A stretch of DNA of 49,406 bases from an uncultured Bacteroidales bacterium (GTDB lineage Bacteria > Bacteroidota > Bacteroidia > Bacteroidales > Muribaculaceae), in the NCBI GenBank assembly GCA_947072905.1, contig CAMTKF010000016.1:1-49406 (forward strand), given 5' to 3'. The notes below the pieces were generated by a model that did no database searches, was not told the DNA's origin, and saw only the letters and a list, made by a program, of their open reading frames with translations. The position numbers were made by a program, and so were the translations under genes. Below, piece by piece: positions 1 through 8,450 of this stretch (positions are counted from its first letter, which is position 1; every line of letters begins with the position of its first letter).

Positions 1-42
1 CGCAAGAAAGCAGCCTGATTCTCTCAATATTAAATCTAAAAA

Positions 43-77
43 AGAGACTGCCTAACTTTGATTGTTAGACAGCCTCT
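43..77 (-). terminator. Terminator downstream of gdhA
   Basis: Imperfect inverted repeat with arms 43-56 and 64-77 (14 positions, two mismatches) and a 7-nt loop. Read on the minus strand it is followed by a T-rich stretch. It lies 30 bp past the gdhA stop. Confidence 0.6.
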
Positions 78-106
78 CTGTTGTTATCTTAGGTGTTTAT
101 CTGCTA

Positions 107-1444
107 TTAGTAAACGCCCTGGGCCATCATAGCGTCAGCAACCTTCATGAAGCCGGCGATATTGGCACCCTTCATGTAGTTGATGAAGCCGTCCTTTTCA
201 ACACCGTATTCAAGGCACTGTGTGTGGATGTCGGCCATGATGGTGTGGAGTTTGGCGTCAACTTCTTCAGCGCTCCACTGGAGGTGTTCGGCATCCTGGC
301 TCATTTCGAGACCTGAGGTAGCAACACCACCGGCGTTCACAGCTTTACCGGGAGCGTAAGTTGTGCGGGTTTCGATGAAGTGGTCGATAGCTTCGGGTGT
401 GCAACCCATGTTTGATACTTCAGCTACGAGTTCTACACCGTTGGCTACGAGCATGCGTGCGTCGTCGCCGTTGAGTTCGTTCTGAGTTGCGCAGGGCAGA
501 GCGATGTCAACCTTACGTTCCCAAGGCTTCTTGCCGGCGAAGAATTCAGAGCCGGGGAATTTCTCGGCGTAGGGAGCTACAACGTCGTTGCCTGACGAAC
601 GGAGTTCGAGCATGTAGGCAATCTTTTCGTCGTTGAGACCTGCGGGATCGTAGATGTAGCCGTCGGGACCTGAGATAGTCACAACCTTGGCACCGAGTTC
701 GGTAGCCTTTGTGGCAGCACCCCATGCTACGTTACCGAAGCCTGAGATAGCCACAGTCTTGCCCTTGATAGAGTCTTTCTTTTCGTTGAGCATAGCCTGA
801 ACGAAGTAGAGAGCGCCGAAACCGGTGGCTTCGGGGCGGATGCGAGAACCGCCGAAGCTGAGGCCCTTGCCTGTGAAGGTACCTGTGCATTCGCGTGAGA
901 GTTTCTTGTACATACCGTACATGTAGCCTACTTCACGGCCGCCTACGCCTATATCGCCTGCGGGTACGTCCTGGTCGGGACCGAGCTGACGCCAGAGTTC
1001 GAGGATGAATGCCTGGCAGAAGCGCATGATTTCGCGATCGCTCTTGCCGCGGGGCGAGAAGTCAGAGCCGCCCTTGGCACCGCCCATGGGCAGTGTGGTG
1101 AGTGCGTTTTTGAAAGTCTGCTCGAAACCGAGGAACTTAAGGATTGAAAGGTTTACAGAAGCGTGGAAACGGATACCGCCTTTGTACGGGCCGATAGCGT
1201 TGTTGAACTGCACGCGGTAGCCTATGTTGTTTTGTACTTCACCCTTGTCATCGAGCCATGTTACTCGGAAAGTGAAGATACGGTCGGGTTCGACCATGCG
1301 TTCGATAATCTTGTTGCGTTCGAATTCGGGATGCTGGTTGTAAACGTCCTGAACTGAGAGGAGAACTTCTTTGACAGCCTGGAGATATTCTTTTTCACCG
1401 GGATGCTTGGCTTCGAGATCAGCCAAAATTTTGTTGATATCCAT
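107..1444 (-). CDS. gdhA: NADP-type glutamate dehydrogenase
   Basis: Hexameric glutamate dehydrogenase of the 445-aa bacterial class, interconverting 2-oxoglutarate plus ammonia and glutamate in the cytosol; a main entry of ammonia into amino acids in gut Bacteroidales. The N-terminal dimerisation and catalytic domain carries the motif PMGGAKGGSDF near residues 120-130 with the catalytic lysine, followed by GDIGVGGREVGYMYG. The C-terminal Rossmann domain contains GFGNVAWGAA near 237. Length is exactly that of the small hexameric class. It stands alone, with its own strong promoter (1502-1533) and a terminator after it. NADP preference is assumed from the family and not proven by the sequence. 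Confidence 0.96.
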   Translation of the reverse strand: MDINKILADLEAKHPGEKEYLQAVKEVLLSVQDVYNQHPEFERNKIIERMVEPDRIFTFRVTWLDDKGEVQNNIGYRVQFNNAIGPYKGGIRFHASVNLSILKFLGFEQTFKNALTTLPMGGAKGGSDFSPRGKSDREIMRFCQAFILELWRQLGPDQDVPAGDIGVGGREVGYMYGMYKKLSRECTGTFTGKGLSFGGSRIRPEATGFGALYFVQAMLNEKKDSIKGKTVAISGFGNVAWGAATKATELGAKVVTISGPDGYIYDPAGLNDEKIAYMLELRSSGNDVVAPYAEKFPGSEFFAGKKPWERKVDIALPCATQNELNGDDARMLVANGVELVAEVSNMGCTPEAIDHFIETRTTYAPGKAVNAGGVATSGLEMSQDAEHLQWSAEEVDAKLHTIMADIHTQCLEYGVEKDGFINYMKGANIAGFMKVADAMMAQGVY

Positions 1445-1501
1445 AACGGAATTGTTTTAGGGGTTATGTAGTTTTTTATCGTTGCCGTTTGTTTGGCATG
1501 G

Positions 1502-1533
1502 CAAATGTAATCAATAAAATTGTGCCAACCAAA
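1502..1533 (-). promoter_or_regulatory. Bacteroidota promoter of gdhA
   Basis: On the minus strand TTTG (1533-1530), 20 bp, then TACATTTG (1509-1502), matching TTTG-N19-21-TAnnTTTG. Start of transcription is expected near 1495, giving a leader of about 50 nt. Confidence 0.75.
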
Positions 1534-1598
1534 TAAAATTTGAAAAATTGTCCGGGGATATTTGATGACACCCCGGACAATGGAGTTTGCTATTGATT

Positions 1599-3758
1599 TT
1601 ATTCGTCGTTTCCGCTCTTTTCGGCGTATTCTTTCAGGAGACGATCCTGAACATCGCCGGGTACAAGTTCGTATGAAGCGAACTTCATTGTGAATGATGA
1701 GCGGCCACCGGTGATAGAGCTGAGGGCGGTGGAGTATGATGCCATTTCCTTAAGAGGCACCTTGGCCGAAATCTTTTCAAAGTGGTTTTCGCTGTTCATA
1801 CCCATGATGATGGCGCGGCGTCCCTGCAGGTCGCTCATTACATCGCCCATCACGTCGGCAGGTACGAATACTTCCACATCATACACGGGTTCGAGTACCT
1901 TGGGATTGGCATTGCGGAATGCTTCAGAGAAGGCATTGCGGCCGGCGAGACGGAATGAGATTTCGTTTGAGTCTACCGGGTGCATCTTGCCGTCGTAGAT
2001 GCAAACACGTACGTCGCGGGCGTAAGAACCGGTGAGGGGACCTTGTTCCATGCGGTCCATGAGACCCTTGACGATAGCGGGGATGAAGCGCGAGTCGATG
2101 GCACCGCCCACGATGCAATTGCATACGACGAGCTTGCCGCCCCATGCCAGAGGTATTTCCTGGGTGTCGCGAACGTTCATCTTGAATTCCTGATTGCCGA
2201 ATTTATAGGTGTCGGGAGCGGGCATACCCTCGCTGTAAGGTTCTACGATGAGGTGTACCTCGCCAAACTGTCCGGCACCGCCCGACTGTTTCTTGTGACG
2301 ATAGTCGGCACGTGAAGCTCTGGTGATGGTTTCGCGGTAAGGAATTTTGGGTTCCTCGAATATGATGGGGAGTTTGTCGTTGTTTTCAACGCGCCATTTG
2401 AGTGTGCGGAGGTGGAATTCGCCCATACCCGATAGGATGGTCTGCTTGAGTTCCTTGGACTGTTCGATGGTCCATGTGGGATCTTCCTCGTGCATGCGGG
2501 TAAGAATCTGATTGAGCTTTTCGGCGTCGCTTTCGGTAACGGGACGTACGGCACGCTGATACTTGGGAGCGGGATATTGGATGAAATCATATTCCCAGTC
2601 GAGACCCTTTTGATTGAGAGTGTTGCCGGTGCGTACATCTTTCATCTTCACTGTAGCGCCTATGTCGCCTGCTTCGAGAGCGTCGATTGGAGTCTTTATC
2701 TGGCCGCATACGCAGTAAATCTGGGCAAGGCGTTCCTTTGAGCCGCGTGTCACGTTGTCGAGGTCATCGCCTGCGTGCAGTGTGCCGCTCATAACCTTGA
2801 AGTAGCTGACTTCGCCGATATGGGGTTCGATTGTGGTTTTGAATACATAGAGACTCAGAGGGCCGTTTGCATCGGGCTTCACTTCCTGGCCGGCGGTGTT
2901 GCACGGAGCACCCATATCGTCTACAAAGGGTACTACGTTGCCCAGGAATTCCATCATGCGGCGTACGCCCATATCCTTGGCTGCGCTTACGCAGAATACC
3001 GGATAAATCGAACGGTCGATAAGGCCCTTGCGGATACCCAGACGAAGTTCGTCCTCGGTGAGGTGCTCTGATTCGAAGAATTTCTCCATGAGAGATTCGT
3101 CATTTTCAGCGGCAGCTTCAACAAGGGCTTTGTGAAGTTCCTGTGCGCGTTCGGCCTGGTCGGCGGGTATATCTTCTACCTTGGGAGCGCCACCGTCGGG
3201 GCCCCAGGTAAGTTTTTTCATGATCAGGACGTCAATGATAGAGTTGAATCCTGCTCCGCAAGCTATGGGGTATTGGATGGGAGTGATTCTCGAACCGAAA
3301 ATCTCGCGCATCTGTTCAACCACGTTTTCGTAGTCGGCCTTTTCGCCGTCGAGCTGGTTGAGAGCGAAGATCACGGGCTTGTTGAGTGATGTGGCTGTGC
3401 GGAAAATATTCTGTGTTCCAACCTCCACGCCATACTGGCCGTTGATTACAATCACGCCGGTATCGGTTACGTTGAGGGCTGTGATGGCATTGCCTACAAA
3501 GTCATCGGCGCCCGGGCAGTCAACTACATTGAGCTTCTTGCCGTTGAACTCGGCATAGAATACGGTAGAGAAAACCGACGAGCCATATTCTTTCTCAACA
3601 GGAAAGTAGTCGGCAACGGTCGTTCCGGCTTCTACGGTGCCGCGACGTTTTATAACTCCACACTCGTAGAGCATAGCTTCGGCGAGTGTGGTTTTACCCG
3701 AGCCTTTGCTTCCGAGCAAGGCTATGTTTTTGATTTCGGAGGTTTTGTATATTTTCAT
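1599..3758 (-). CDS. EF-G-like translation GTPase (EF-G2 type paralogue)
   Basis: Five-domain elongation factor G homologue of 719 aa. The P-loop is GSKGSGKT (16-23) and G4 is NQLD (134-137). Two places differ from canonical EF-G: the G3 box reads DCPGA (80-84) instead of DTPGH, so the hydrolysis-promoting histidine is alanine, and the switch I segment reads EYGSS (57-61) where EF-G has RGIT. Bacteroidota carry such a second EF-G; for Bacteroides thetaiotaomicron, as I recall, EF-G2 was reported to support translocation without GTP hydrolysis and to matter for gut colonisation. Domains III to V (for example SGMGEFHLRTL and GSYARDVRV) are intact, so ribosome binding is expected. The gene is alone in its transcript; no canonical fusA-rpsL-rpsG context is present. 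Confidence 0.9.
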   Translation of the reverse strand: MKIYKTSEIKNIALLGSKGSGKTTLAEAMLYECGVIKRRGTVEAGTTVADYFPVEKEYGSSVFSTVFYAEFNGKKLNVVDCPGADDFVGNAITALNVTDTGVIVINGQYGVEVGTQNIFRTATSLNKPVIFALNQLDGEKADYENVVEQMREIFGSRITPIQYPIACGAGFNSIIDVLIMKKLTWGPDGGAPKVEDIPADQAERAQELHKALVEAAAENDESLMEKFFESEHLTEDELRLGIRKGLIDRSIYPVFCVSAAKDMGVRRMMEFLGNVVPFVDDMGAPCNTAGQEVKPDANGPLSLYVFKTTIEPHIGEVSYFKVMSGTLHAGDDLDNVTRGSKERLAQIYCVCGQIKTPIDALEAGDIGATVKMKDVRTGNTLNQKGLDWEYDFIQYPAPKYQRAVRPVTESDAEKLNQILTRMHEEDPTWTIEQSKELKQTILSGMGEFHLRTLKWRVENNDKLPIIFEEPKIPYRETITRASRADYRHKKQSGGAGQFGEVHLIVEPYSEGMPAPDTYKFGNQEFKMNVRDTQEIPLAWGGKLVVCNCIVGGAIDSRFIPAIVKGLMDRMEQGPLTGSYARDVRVCIYDGKMHPVDSNEISFRLAGRNAFSEAFRNANPKVLEPVYDVEVFVPADVMGDVMSDLQGRRAIIMGMNSENHFEKISAKVPLKEMASYSTALSSITGGRSSFTMKFASYELVPGDVQDRLLKEYAEKSGNDE

Positions 3759-3892
3759 GATATTTGGGTTAGATATTTTACAATTGTGTGTTATCTTTAT
3801 GGGCGCAATTTAGAAAATATTTTTTACTTATTAGCTAAAAACTGTTATGTTATAAAACATATAATTTAATATACACATTATTATAATAAGAA

Positions 3893-3958
3893 GATACTAT
3901 AAAAACAGAGGGATATCAAGCCTTTATGCAGGCGATATCCCTCTGTTTTTATAGTATC
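3893..3958. terminator. Long perfect inverted repeat between mdh and EF-G2 gene
   Basis: Perfect 25-bp arms (3893-3917 and 3934-3958) with a 16-nt loop that can itself form a 4-bp stem. The arms contain A5/T5 tracts. It lies 10 bp past the mdh stop and terminates mdh before the next leftward gene. Confidence 0.85.
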
Positions 3959-3967
3959 AGTCAAGTT

Positions 3968-4969
3968 TTATTTGATATTGGGGTTAAGTTCGTGCCAGTC
4001 TTTGACGGGAGGAAGCACACCCATTTCTATAACTTCGTCGCGGAGCTTGCACAGGTGGTGGTAGCTCTGGTCGAGTTCTTTCTTTTCTTCGGGAGTACCG
4101 CCTACGGGATGCACGGTTACACCGTTCTTGTCGATGGTGGTTTCCATGGCCATCATTATGTGGTTGTATGTGCCGTTGTCAACGTATGTTCCCACAGGCC
4201 AGTTGAAGGGCTTGCCGCCCATAGCTGCACCAATCATTTCGATAGAAAGGTAAGCGGGGCTCTGGAATGATGAACGGCCACGAAGGTCGATGATGTTCTT
4301 ACCGCCCTGAATTACGCGCTGCTTCATTTCTTCCCATTTCTGCTCGGGCAGAGCTTCTGTACCGATAATCTGCGACAGGGGCTGGCCGGCAACCTTGGTG
4401 GTTGAAGCGAATACGGCCATCTGCTCGCCGTGACCGCCGTATGTACGGGGTGTCTCGATTTCATCGGGTGAAACCTTGAAGTATTTGGCAAGCTCGGTGC
4501 GCAGACGTGTAGAGTCGAGAGCGGCAAGAGTTGAAACCTGCGAGGGCTTCAGACCCGAGTACAGCAGGGTGATAAGGCCTGTGATATCGGCGGGGTTGAA
4601 AATCACAACCACATGTTTCACATCGGGGCAATATGAGCGGATATCCTTACCGAGCTGTTCGGCGATTGCTGCATTGCCTTTAAGGAGGTCTTCGCGTGTC
4701 ATGCCGGCCTTACGTGCGGCACCACCGCTCGAAACTATGTATTTGGCACCGGTAAAGGCTTTCTTTATATCGGAAGTGTAGGTGAGGTTGAGACCCTGAA
4801 ATCCGCAATGGTTCAGTTCTTCTGCCACACCTTCAAGACCGGGTGCGTATGTATCGTAAAGACAGATGTTGGGGGTTAGACGCATCATGGCTGCTGTCTG
4901 GGCCATATTTGAACCGATCATGCCGGCTGCTCCGACAATGACAAGTTTTTCATCAGTGAGAAAGTTCAT
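3968..4969 (-). CDS. mdh: Malate dehydrogenase
   Basis: NAD-dependent malate/lactate dehydrogenase superfamily protein of 333 aa that interconverts oxaloacetate and malate. In Bacteroidales it mainly serves the reductive branch to fumarate and succinate. The nucleotide-binding glycine motif VGAAGMIGS is at 12-20. The substrate-loop arginines are seen in GAARKAGMTREDLLKGN (about 83-99), the second substrate arginine in DSTRLRTELA, and the catalytic histidine in YGGHGEQM. It is transcribed leftward 64 bp after folC, so it may be read from the folC promoter; I see no clean -7 box in the gap. A very strong hairpin follows the stop. Confidence 0.93.
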   Translation of the reverse strand: MNFLTDEKLVIVGAAGMIGSNMAQTAAMMRLTPNICLYDTYAPGLEGVAEELNHCGFQGLNLTYTSDIKKAFTGAKYIVSSGGAARKAGMTREDLLKGNAAIAEQLGKDIRSYCPDVKHVVVIFNPADITGLITLLYSGLKPSQVSTLAALDSTRLRTELAKYFKVSPDEIETPRTYGGHGEQMAVFASTTKVAGQPLSQIIGTEALPEQKWEEMKQRVIQGGKNIIDLRGRSSFQSPAYLSIEMIGAAMGGKPFNWPVGTYVDNGTYNHIMMAMETTIDKNGVTVHPVGGTPEEKKELDQSYHHLCKLRDEVIEMGVLPPVKDWHELNPNIK

Positions 4970-5033
4970 GGTAAATAATGTTTTTGATTACTGTAGATAG
5001 AAACAATCTTGCTGATAAAAAGTTCGTCAACCT

Positions 5034-6338
5034 TCAACTTTTTTTGAAAAAGTTCAAAAAATCAGCTACCACGAATGTAGAACCGCCTACAAAAATAGTT
5101 CCGTCGGCAGGCATTCCCTGCTTTGCGGCCTCAAAAGCCGACGCCACATCGTTGTAAGCCTCGCCTTTCAAACCGTGTTCTTCAGCCATGCTTTTAAGGC
5201 TCTCGGCCGGGCGGGCGCGTTTCACAGAGGGAGCGGTGAAAAAGTATTCGGCGCGGGCCGGCATCATCTTAAGCACCGAAGTTATGTCCTTGTCGTTCAC
5301 AAATCCTATGACCATACGCAGCGGTGCTTTTTCACTGAGCTTGCTGAGGCGAGAGCCCAGGAACTGCCAGCCGCCGGGGTTGTGGCCGGTGTCGCAAACT
5401 ACCGTCGGATTGCGGCTCATCACGGTCCATCGTCCCATAAGGCCCGAATTTTGGCATACATTTCTGAAGCCGTCGGCCACTTTTTCAGGATTAAGTTTCA
5501 AGGGCAGATGCTTCAACACATTGAATACTGTATTGGCATTTTCAATCTGGCATTCGCCCGTTAGCGGACATTCGATGTTTCCCCAGGGTGTGTCTGAATA
5601 AATATTGAAATCATCGCTTTGCGAAACTTCGGCATACAGCAGATTGTCCTGAGCAAAGTATACGGGAGCGCCTTCGGTCTTAGCTTTTTCCTCGAAAACT
5701 TTTTTCACACCGCCTTCGGCACGGCCGATAACCACCGGAATATCTTTTTTTATAATGCCAGCTTTTTCGTAAGCAATCAGCTCGGGAGTATCGCCCAGCA
5801 ATGCCGTGTGGTCAAGCGATATGTTGGTGATTACCGATACCAGCGGGCTTATGATATTGGTGGAATCAAGACGGCCGCCAAGGCCCACCTCCATCACTGC
5901 TACATCCACATTGCGTGAGGCAAACCAGTCGAGAGCCATCACGGTGGTAAGTTCAAAGAACGAAGGCTCTATGCCGAGATTCATTGCGCGGTAGCGCTTG
6001 ATGAAGTCAACTACCTCGGCTTTGCTTATCATCTCGCCGTCAATGCGTATGCGTTCTCTGAAGTCAATAAGATGCGGCGAGGTGAAAAGACCGGTGCGCA
6101 AAGAGTTTTCGGTAAGTACCGATGCGAGTAGGCTCGATGTGGAGCCTTTGCCGTTGGTGCCTGCCACATGGATGGTGCGAATTCGGGTATGCGGAGAGCC
6201 AAAGGCCTCGGCCAGTATCGTGACTCTCTCAAGGCCGGGTTTATATGCGTTGGCTCCAAGGTCCTGAAACATCGGAATTTGCCTGAACATCCATTCAGTA
6301 GTCTCTTCGTATAGTTGCTCTATGTTGTCTGTATTCAT
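5034..6338 (-). CDS. folC: Bifunctional folylpolyglutamate / dihydrofolate synthase
   Basis: Mur-ligase superfamily enzyme of 434 aa that adds glutamate to dihydropteroate or tetrahydrofolate with ATP. The ATP loop is AGTNGKGSTSS; the Mg/ATP helix ITNISLDHTALLG and the C-terminal domain motif VCDTGHNPGGW are present. An upstream ATG at 6362 would add eight residues, but a perfect -7 box (TAATTTTG on the minus strand, 6369-6362) covers that codon. The transcript therefore should begin near 6355 and the start at 6338 (MNTDNIEQ) is preferred. hisS starts divergently 118 bp away. mdh follows in the same direction. Confidence 0.92.
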   Translation of the reverse strand: MNTDNIEQLYEETTEWMFRQIPMFQDLGANAYKPGLERVTILAEAFGSPHTRIRTIHVAGTNGKGSTSSLLASVLTENSLRTGLFTSPHLIDFRERIRIDGEMISKAEVVDFIKRYRAMNLGIEPSFFELTTVMALDWFASRNVDVAVMEVGLGGRLDSTNIISPLVSVITNISLDHTALLGDTPELIAYEKAGIIKKDIPVVIGRAEGGVKKVFEEKAKTEGAPVYFAQDNLLYAEVSQSDDFNIYSDTPWGNIECPLTGECQIENANTVFNVLKHLPLKLNPEKVADGFRNVCQNSGLMGRWTVMSRNPTVVCDTGHNPGGWQFLGSRLSKLSEKAPLRMVIGFVNDKDITSVLKMMPARAEYFFTAPSVKRARPAESLKSMAEEHGLKGEAYNDVASAFEAAKQGMPADGTIFVGGSTFVVADFLNFFKKS

Positions 6339-6361
6339 ATCAATCACATAAAAGTGTAGCA

Positions 6362-6369
6362 CAAAATTA
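6362..6369 (-). promoter_or_regulatory. -7 box of folC promoter
   Basis: TAATTTTG on the minus strand, a full match to TAnnTTTG. It overlaps the upstream in-frame ATG at 6362 and so decides the folC start. Confidence 0.6.
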
Positions 6370-6431
6370 CTTCATCGAACAGTTTTAAACAAGAAAAAAA
6401 TGAAATTATGGTTATATTGGTGAAAAATTTG

Positions 6432-6439
6432 TAATTTTG
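6432..6439 (+). promoter_or_regulatory. -7 box of hisS promoter
   Basis: TAATTTTG, a full consensus match, 17 bp before the hisS ATG. The leader would be about 10 nt. No clear TTTG lies at the ideal distance. Confidence 0.6.
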
Positions 6440-6456
6440 CGGAAAATCTAAGATTT

Positions 6457-7818
6457 ATGGCACAAAAACCGTCAATACCTAAGGGAACTCGCGACTTTTC
6501 GCCTGCCGAGATGGCGCGACGCAATTATATATTCGATACCATCAGAAGCGTATTCAAACTGTATGGTTATCAGCAGATTGAAACTCCGGCAATGGAGAAC
6601 CTCTCCACGCTCATGGGCAAGTATGGCGAAGAGGGCGACAAGCTCCTTTTCAAGATTCTTAACTCCGGAAATTATCTTGCCGGTGTTGATCCTTCATTGC
6701 TAAATGAAGAGAAATTCACCAAGCTCACCACTCAGATATCTGAAAAGGGTCTGCGCTACGACCTCACAGTTCCTTTCGCACGATTTGTGGTTCAGCACCG
6801 CAATGACATACAGATGCCTTTCCGCCGTTTTCAGATTCAGCCGGTATGGCGAGCCGACCGTCCTCAGAAGGGTCGCTACCGCGAGTTTTATCAGTGCGAT
6901 GCCGACGTAGTTGGCTCTGACTCGCTGGTCAACGAGGTAGAACTGCTGCAGCTGATTGACGAGGTATTCCGTCGCCTTGGCGTGCGTATCACCATCAAGC
7001 TCAACAACCGCAAAGTGCTTGCCGGCATAGCCGAGCTTATAGGTGCGCCCGACAAGATGATTGACATAACCGTAGCAATCGACAAAATCGACAAAATCGG
7101 TATTGAAAAGGTCAATGAAGAACTTGCCGACCGCGGCCTGTCAGCCGAATCAATTGCAGCCCTGCGTCCGATACTCGAAATAGACGGCACTGTTGAGCAG
7201 CGTCTGGCTCAACTCGAAACCCTGCTCGCAACATCAGAAACCGGAACCCTCGGTGTCAAGGAGCTGCGCGAGGTAGTAGACGGAACACTCGCCCTGGGCC
7301 TCAATGCCGAGCTTGACCTTGACGTTTCGTTGGCACGTGGTCTGAACTATTATACCGGCACTATCATCGAAGTGAAGGCACGCGATTTTGCAATAGGTTC
7401 AATCACAGGTGGTGGTCGCTACGATAACCTTACCGGTGTATTCGGCATGCCCGGCATCTCAGGTGTAGGCATATCATTTGGTGCCGACCGTATATACGAT
7501 GTGCTTAACGGGCTTGACCTCTATCCCGAGGAACTGCGCGCCGGCTCAAAGGTGATGTTTGTGAATTTCGGCGGTGCCGAGACTCTTGCATCACTTAAAG
7601 CCGTAAAGGCTCTGCGCGCTGCCGGTGTGTCGTGCGAACTATATCCCGATGCCGTGAAGATGAAGAAGCAGATGGCATACGCCAACTCTTCGATGATTCC
7701 CTTCGTGGCCATAATAGGTGAGAGCGAGGCTGCCGACGGCACCGTTACACTCAAAAACATGGTAGAAGGAACACAGGAAACAGTTAAGTTGGCCGACGCC
7801 ATCGAAAAATTGCGTTGA
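6457..7818 (+). CDS. hisS: Histidyl-tRNA synthetase
   Basis: Class II aminoacyl-tRNA synthetase of 453 aa that charges tRNA-His. Motif 2 region [21 protein letters not shown] spans about 128-148. The histidine-specific motifs [12 protein letters not shown] and GGGRYDNL are near 300-327, and motif 3 GADRIYDVL is near 345. A C-terminal anticodon-binding domain follows (about 365-453). Length fits the Bacteroidota form. It is monocistronic: own promoter just upstream and a strong hairpin 20 bp after the stop. Confidence 0.96.
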   Translation: MAQKPSIPKGTRDFSPAEMARRNYIFDTIRSVFKLYGYQQIETPAMENLSTLMGKYGEEGDKLLFKILNSGNYLAGVDPSLLNEEKFTKLTTQISEKGLRYDLTVPFARFVVQHRNDIQMPFRRFQIQPVWRADRPQKGRYREFYQCDADVVGSDSLVNEVELLQLIDEVFRRLGVRITIKLNNRKVLAGIAELIGAPDKMIDITVAIDKIDKIGIEKVNEELADRGLSAESIAALRPILEIDGTVEQRLAQLETLLATSETGTLGVKELREVVDGTLALGLNAELDLDVSLARGLNYYTGTIIEVKARDFAIGSITGGGRYDNLTGVFGMPGISGVGISFGADRIYDVLNGLDLYPEELRAGSKVMFVNFGGAETLASLKAVKALRAAGVSCELYPDAVKMKKQMAYANSSMIPFVAIIGESEAADGTVTLKNMVEGTQETVKLADAIEKLR

Positions 7819-7838
7819 ACAAGCTCTAAATAAATTGA

Positions 7839-7874
7839 CCCGGCACGGACTCTATTGCAGATGTCCGTGCCGGG
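7839..7874 (+). terminator. Terminator after hisS
   Basis: Perfect 12-bp GC-rich stem (7839-7850 with 7863-7874) and 12-nt loop, followed by a T-rich run (CGTTTGTTGTT). Confidence 0.8.
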
Positions 7875-7938
7875 CGTTTGTTGTTCCGGTTTTAGTACCA
7901 AGTCAATGCAGACTTGGCAAGGGTAAAAAGATTGTGTT

Positions 7939-8286
7939 TTATTTGCCTAATTTATCAGATAACTGATGTGCTTTGTCAGAGAGTGTGTCGAGCAAGTCGC
8001 CGCCTTTGTCAAGAGCCTGAGCCGCGAGGTTTGAAGCCTTCTCCTTAAGAGTGCCTAATTTCTCGGAAGCCTGATCGTTGAAATCTTCAAGCTTGTCTGA
8101 AGCCTGTTCTTTGAGGTCCTTTAATTTATCGGCTGCCTGATCCTTCAGGTTAGCTGCTTTGTCGCTGAGTACTTCAGCCTGAGATTTGGCTGCTTCTTTG
8201 GCTGCATCGGCCGATACCTGTGCCGCCTGCTGCGAGATTTCTGATTCAAGACGGGCTTTCTGTGCTGCAATTTGTTCGTTAGTCAT
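7939..8286 (-). CDS. Small LEA/apolipoprotein-like helical repeat protein
   Basis: Hypothetical cytosolic protein of 115 aa with no signal peptide or membrane segment. From residue 40 on it is a run of degenerate 11-residue amphipathic repeats rich in Lys, Asp, Ala and Leu (for example DKLKDLKEQAS, DKLEDFNDQAS, EKLGTLKEKAS). Such repeats occur in late-embryogenesis-abundant-like and apolipoprotein-like proteins, which are unfolded in solution and become helical on membranes or on drying. A role in stress protection is an inference from composition only. The gene is single, between hisS and the divergent TonB receptor. Confidence 0.75.
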   Translation of the reverse strand: MTNEQIAAQKARLESEISQQAAQVSADAAKEAAKSQAEVLSDKAANLKDQAADKLKDLKEQASDKLEDFNDQASEKLGTLKEKASNLAAQALDKGGDLLDTLSDKAHQLSDKLGK

Positions 8287-8343
8287 AGTTGTAATGTTTT
8301 TAGAGTCATATTTTAAGGTAAAAACAATTTATAGTGGCTAAAG

Positions 8344-8376
8344 TTGTGCTTATTAAGCTAAAAAATTGTAATTTTG
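8344..8376 (+). promoter_or_regulatory. Promoter of TonB-dependent receptor gene
   Basis: TTG at 8344-8346, 22 bp, then TAATTTTG (8369-8376). Expected transcript start is near 8383, which excludes the GTG at 8334 and supports the ATG at 8451. Confidence 0.6.
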
Positions 8377-8450
8377 CACTTAGAAAAAAACTATCCCGAC
8401 AATTCCATTACATTAATCCAAGGCATTTGCCCGGTTTCCAATTTGTAATT

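Noticed and set aside
62-316. Plus-strand ORF over the end of gdhA, and many similar opposite-strand frames over clpC, EF-G2 and hisS
   Set aside because: They are shadows of well-conserved genes; their translations show no family or signals.
6338-6362. folC start at 6362
   Set aside because: A full -7 promoter box covers that codon, so it would not be in the transcript.
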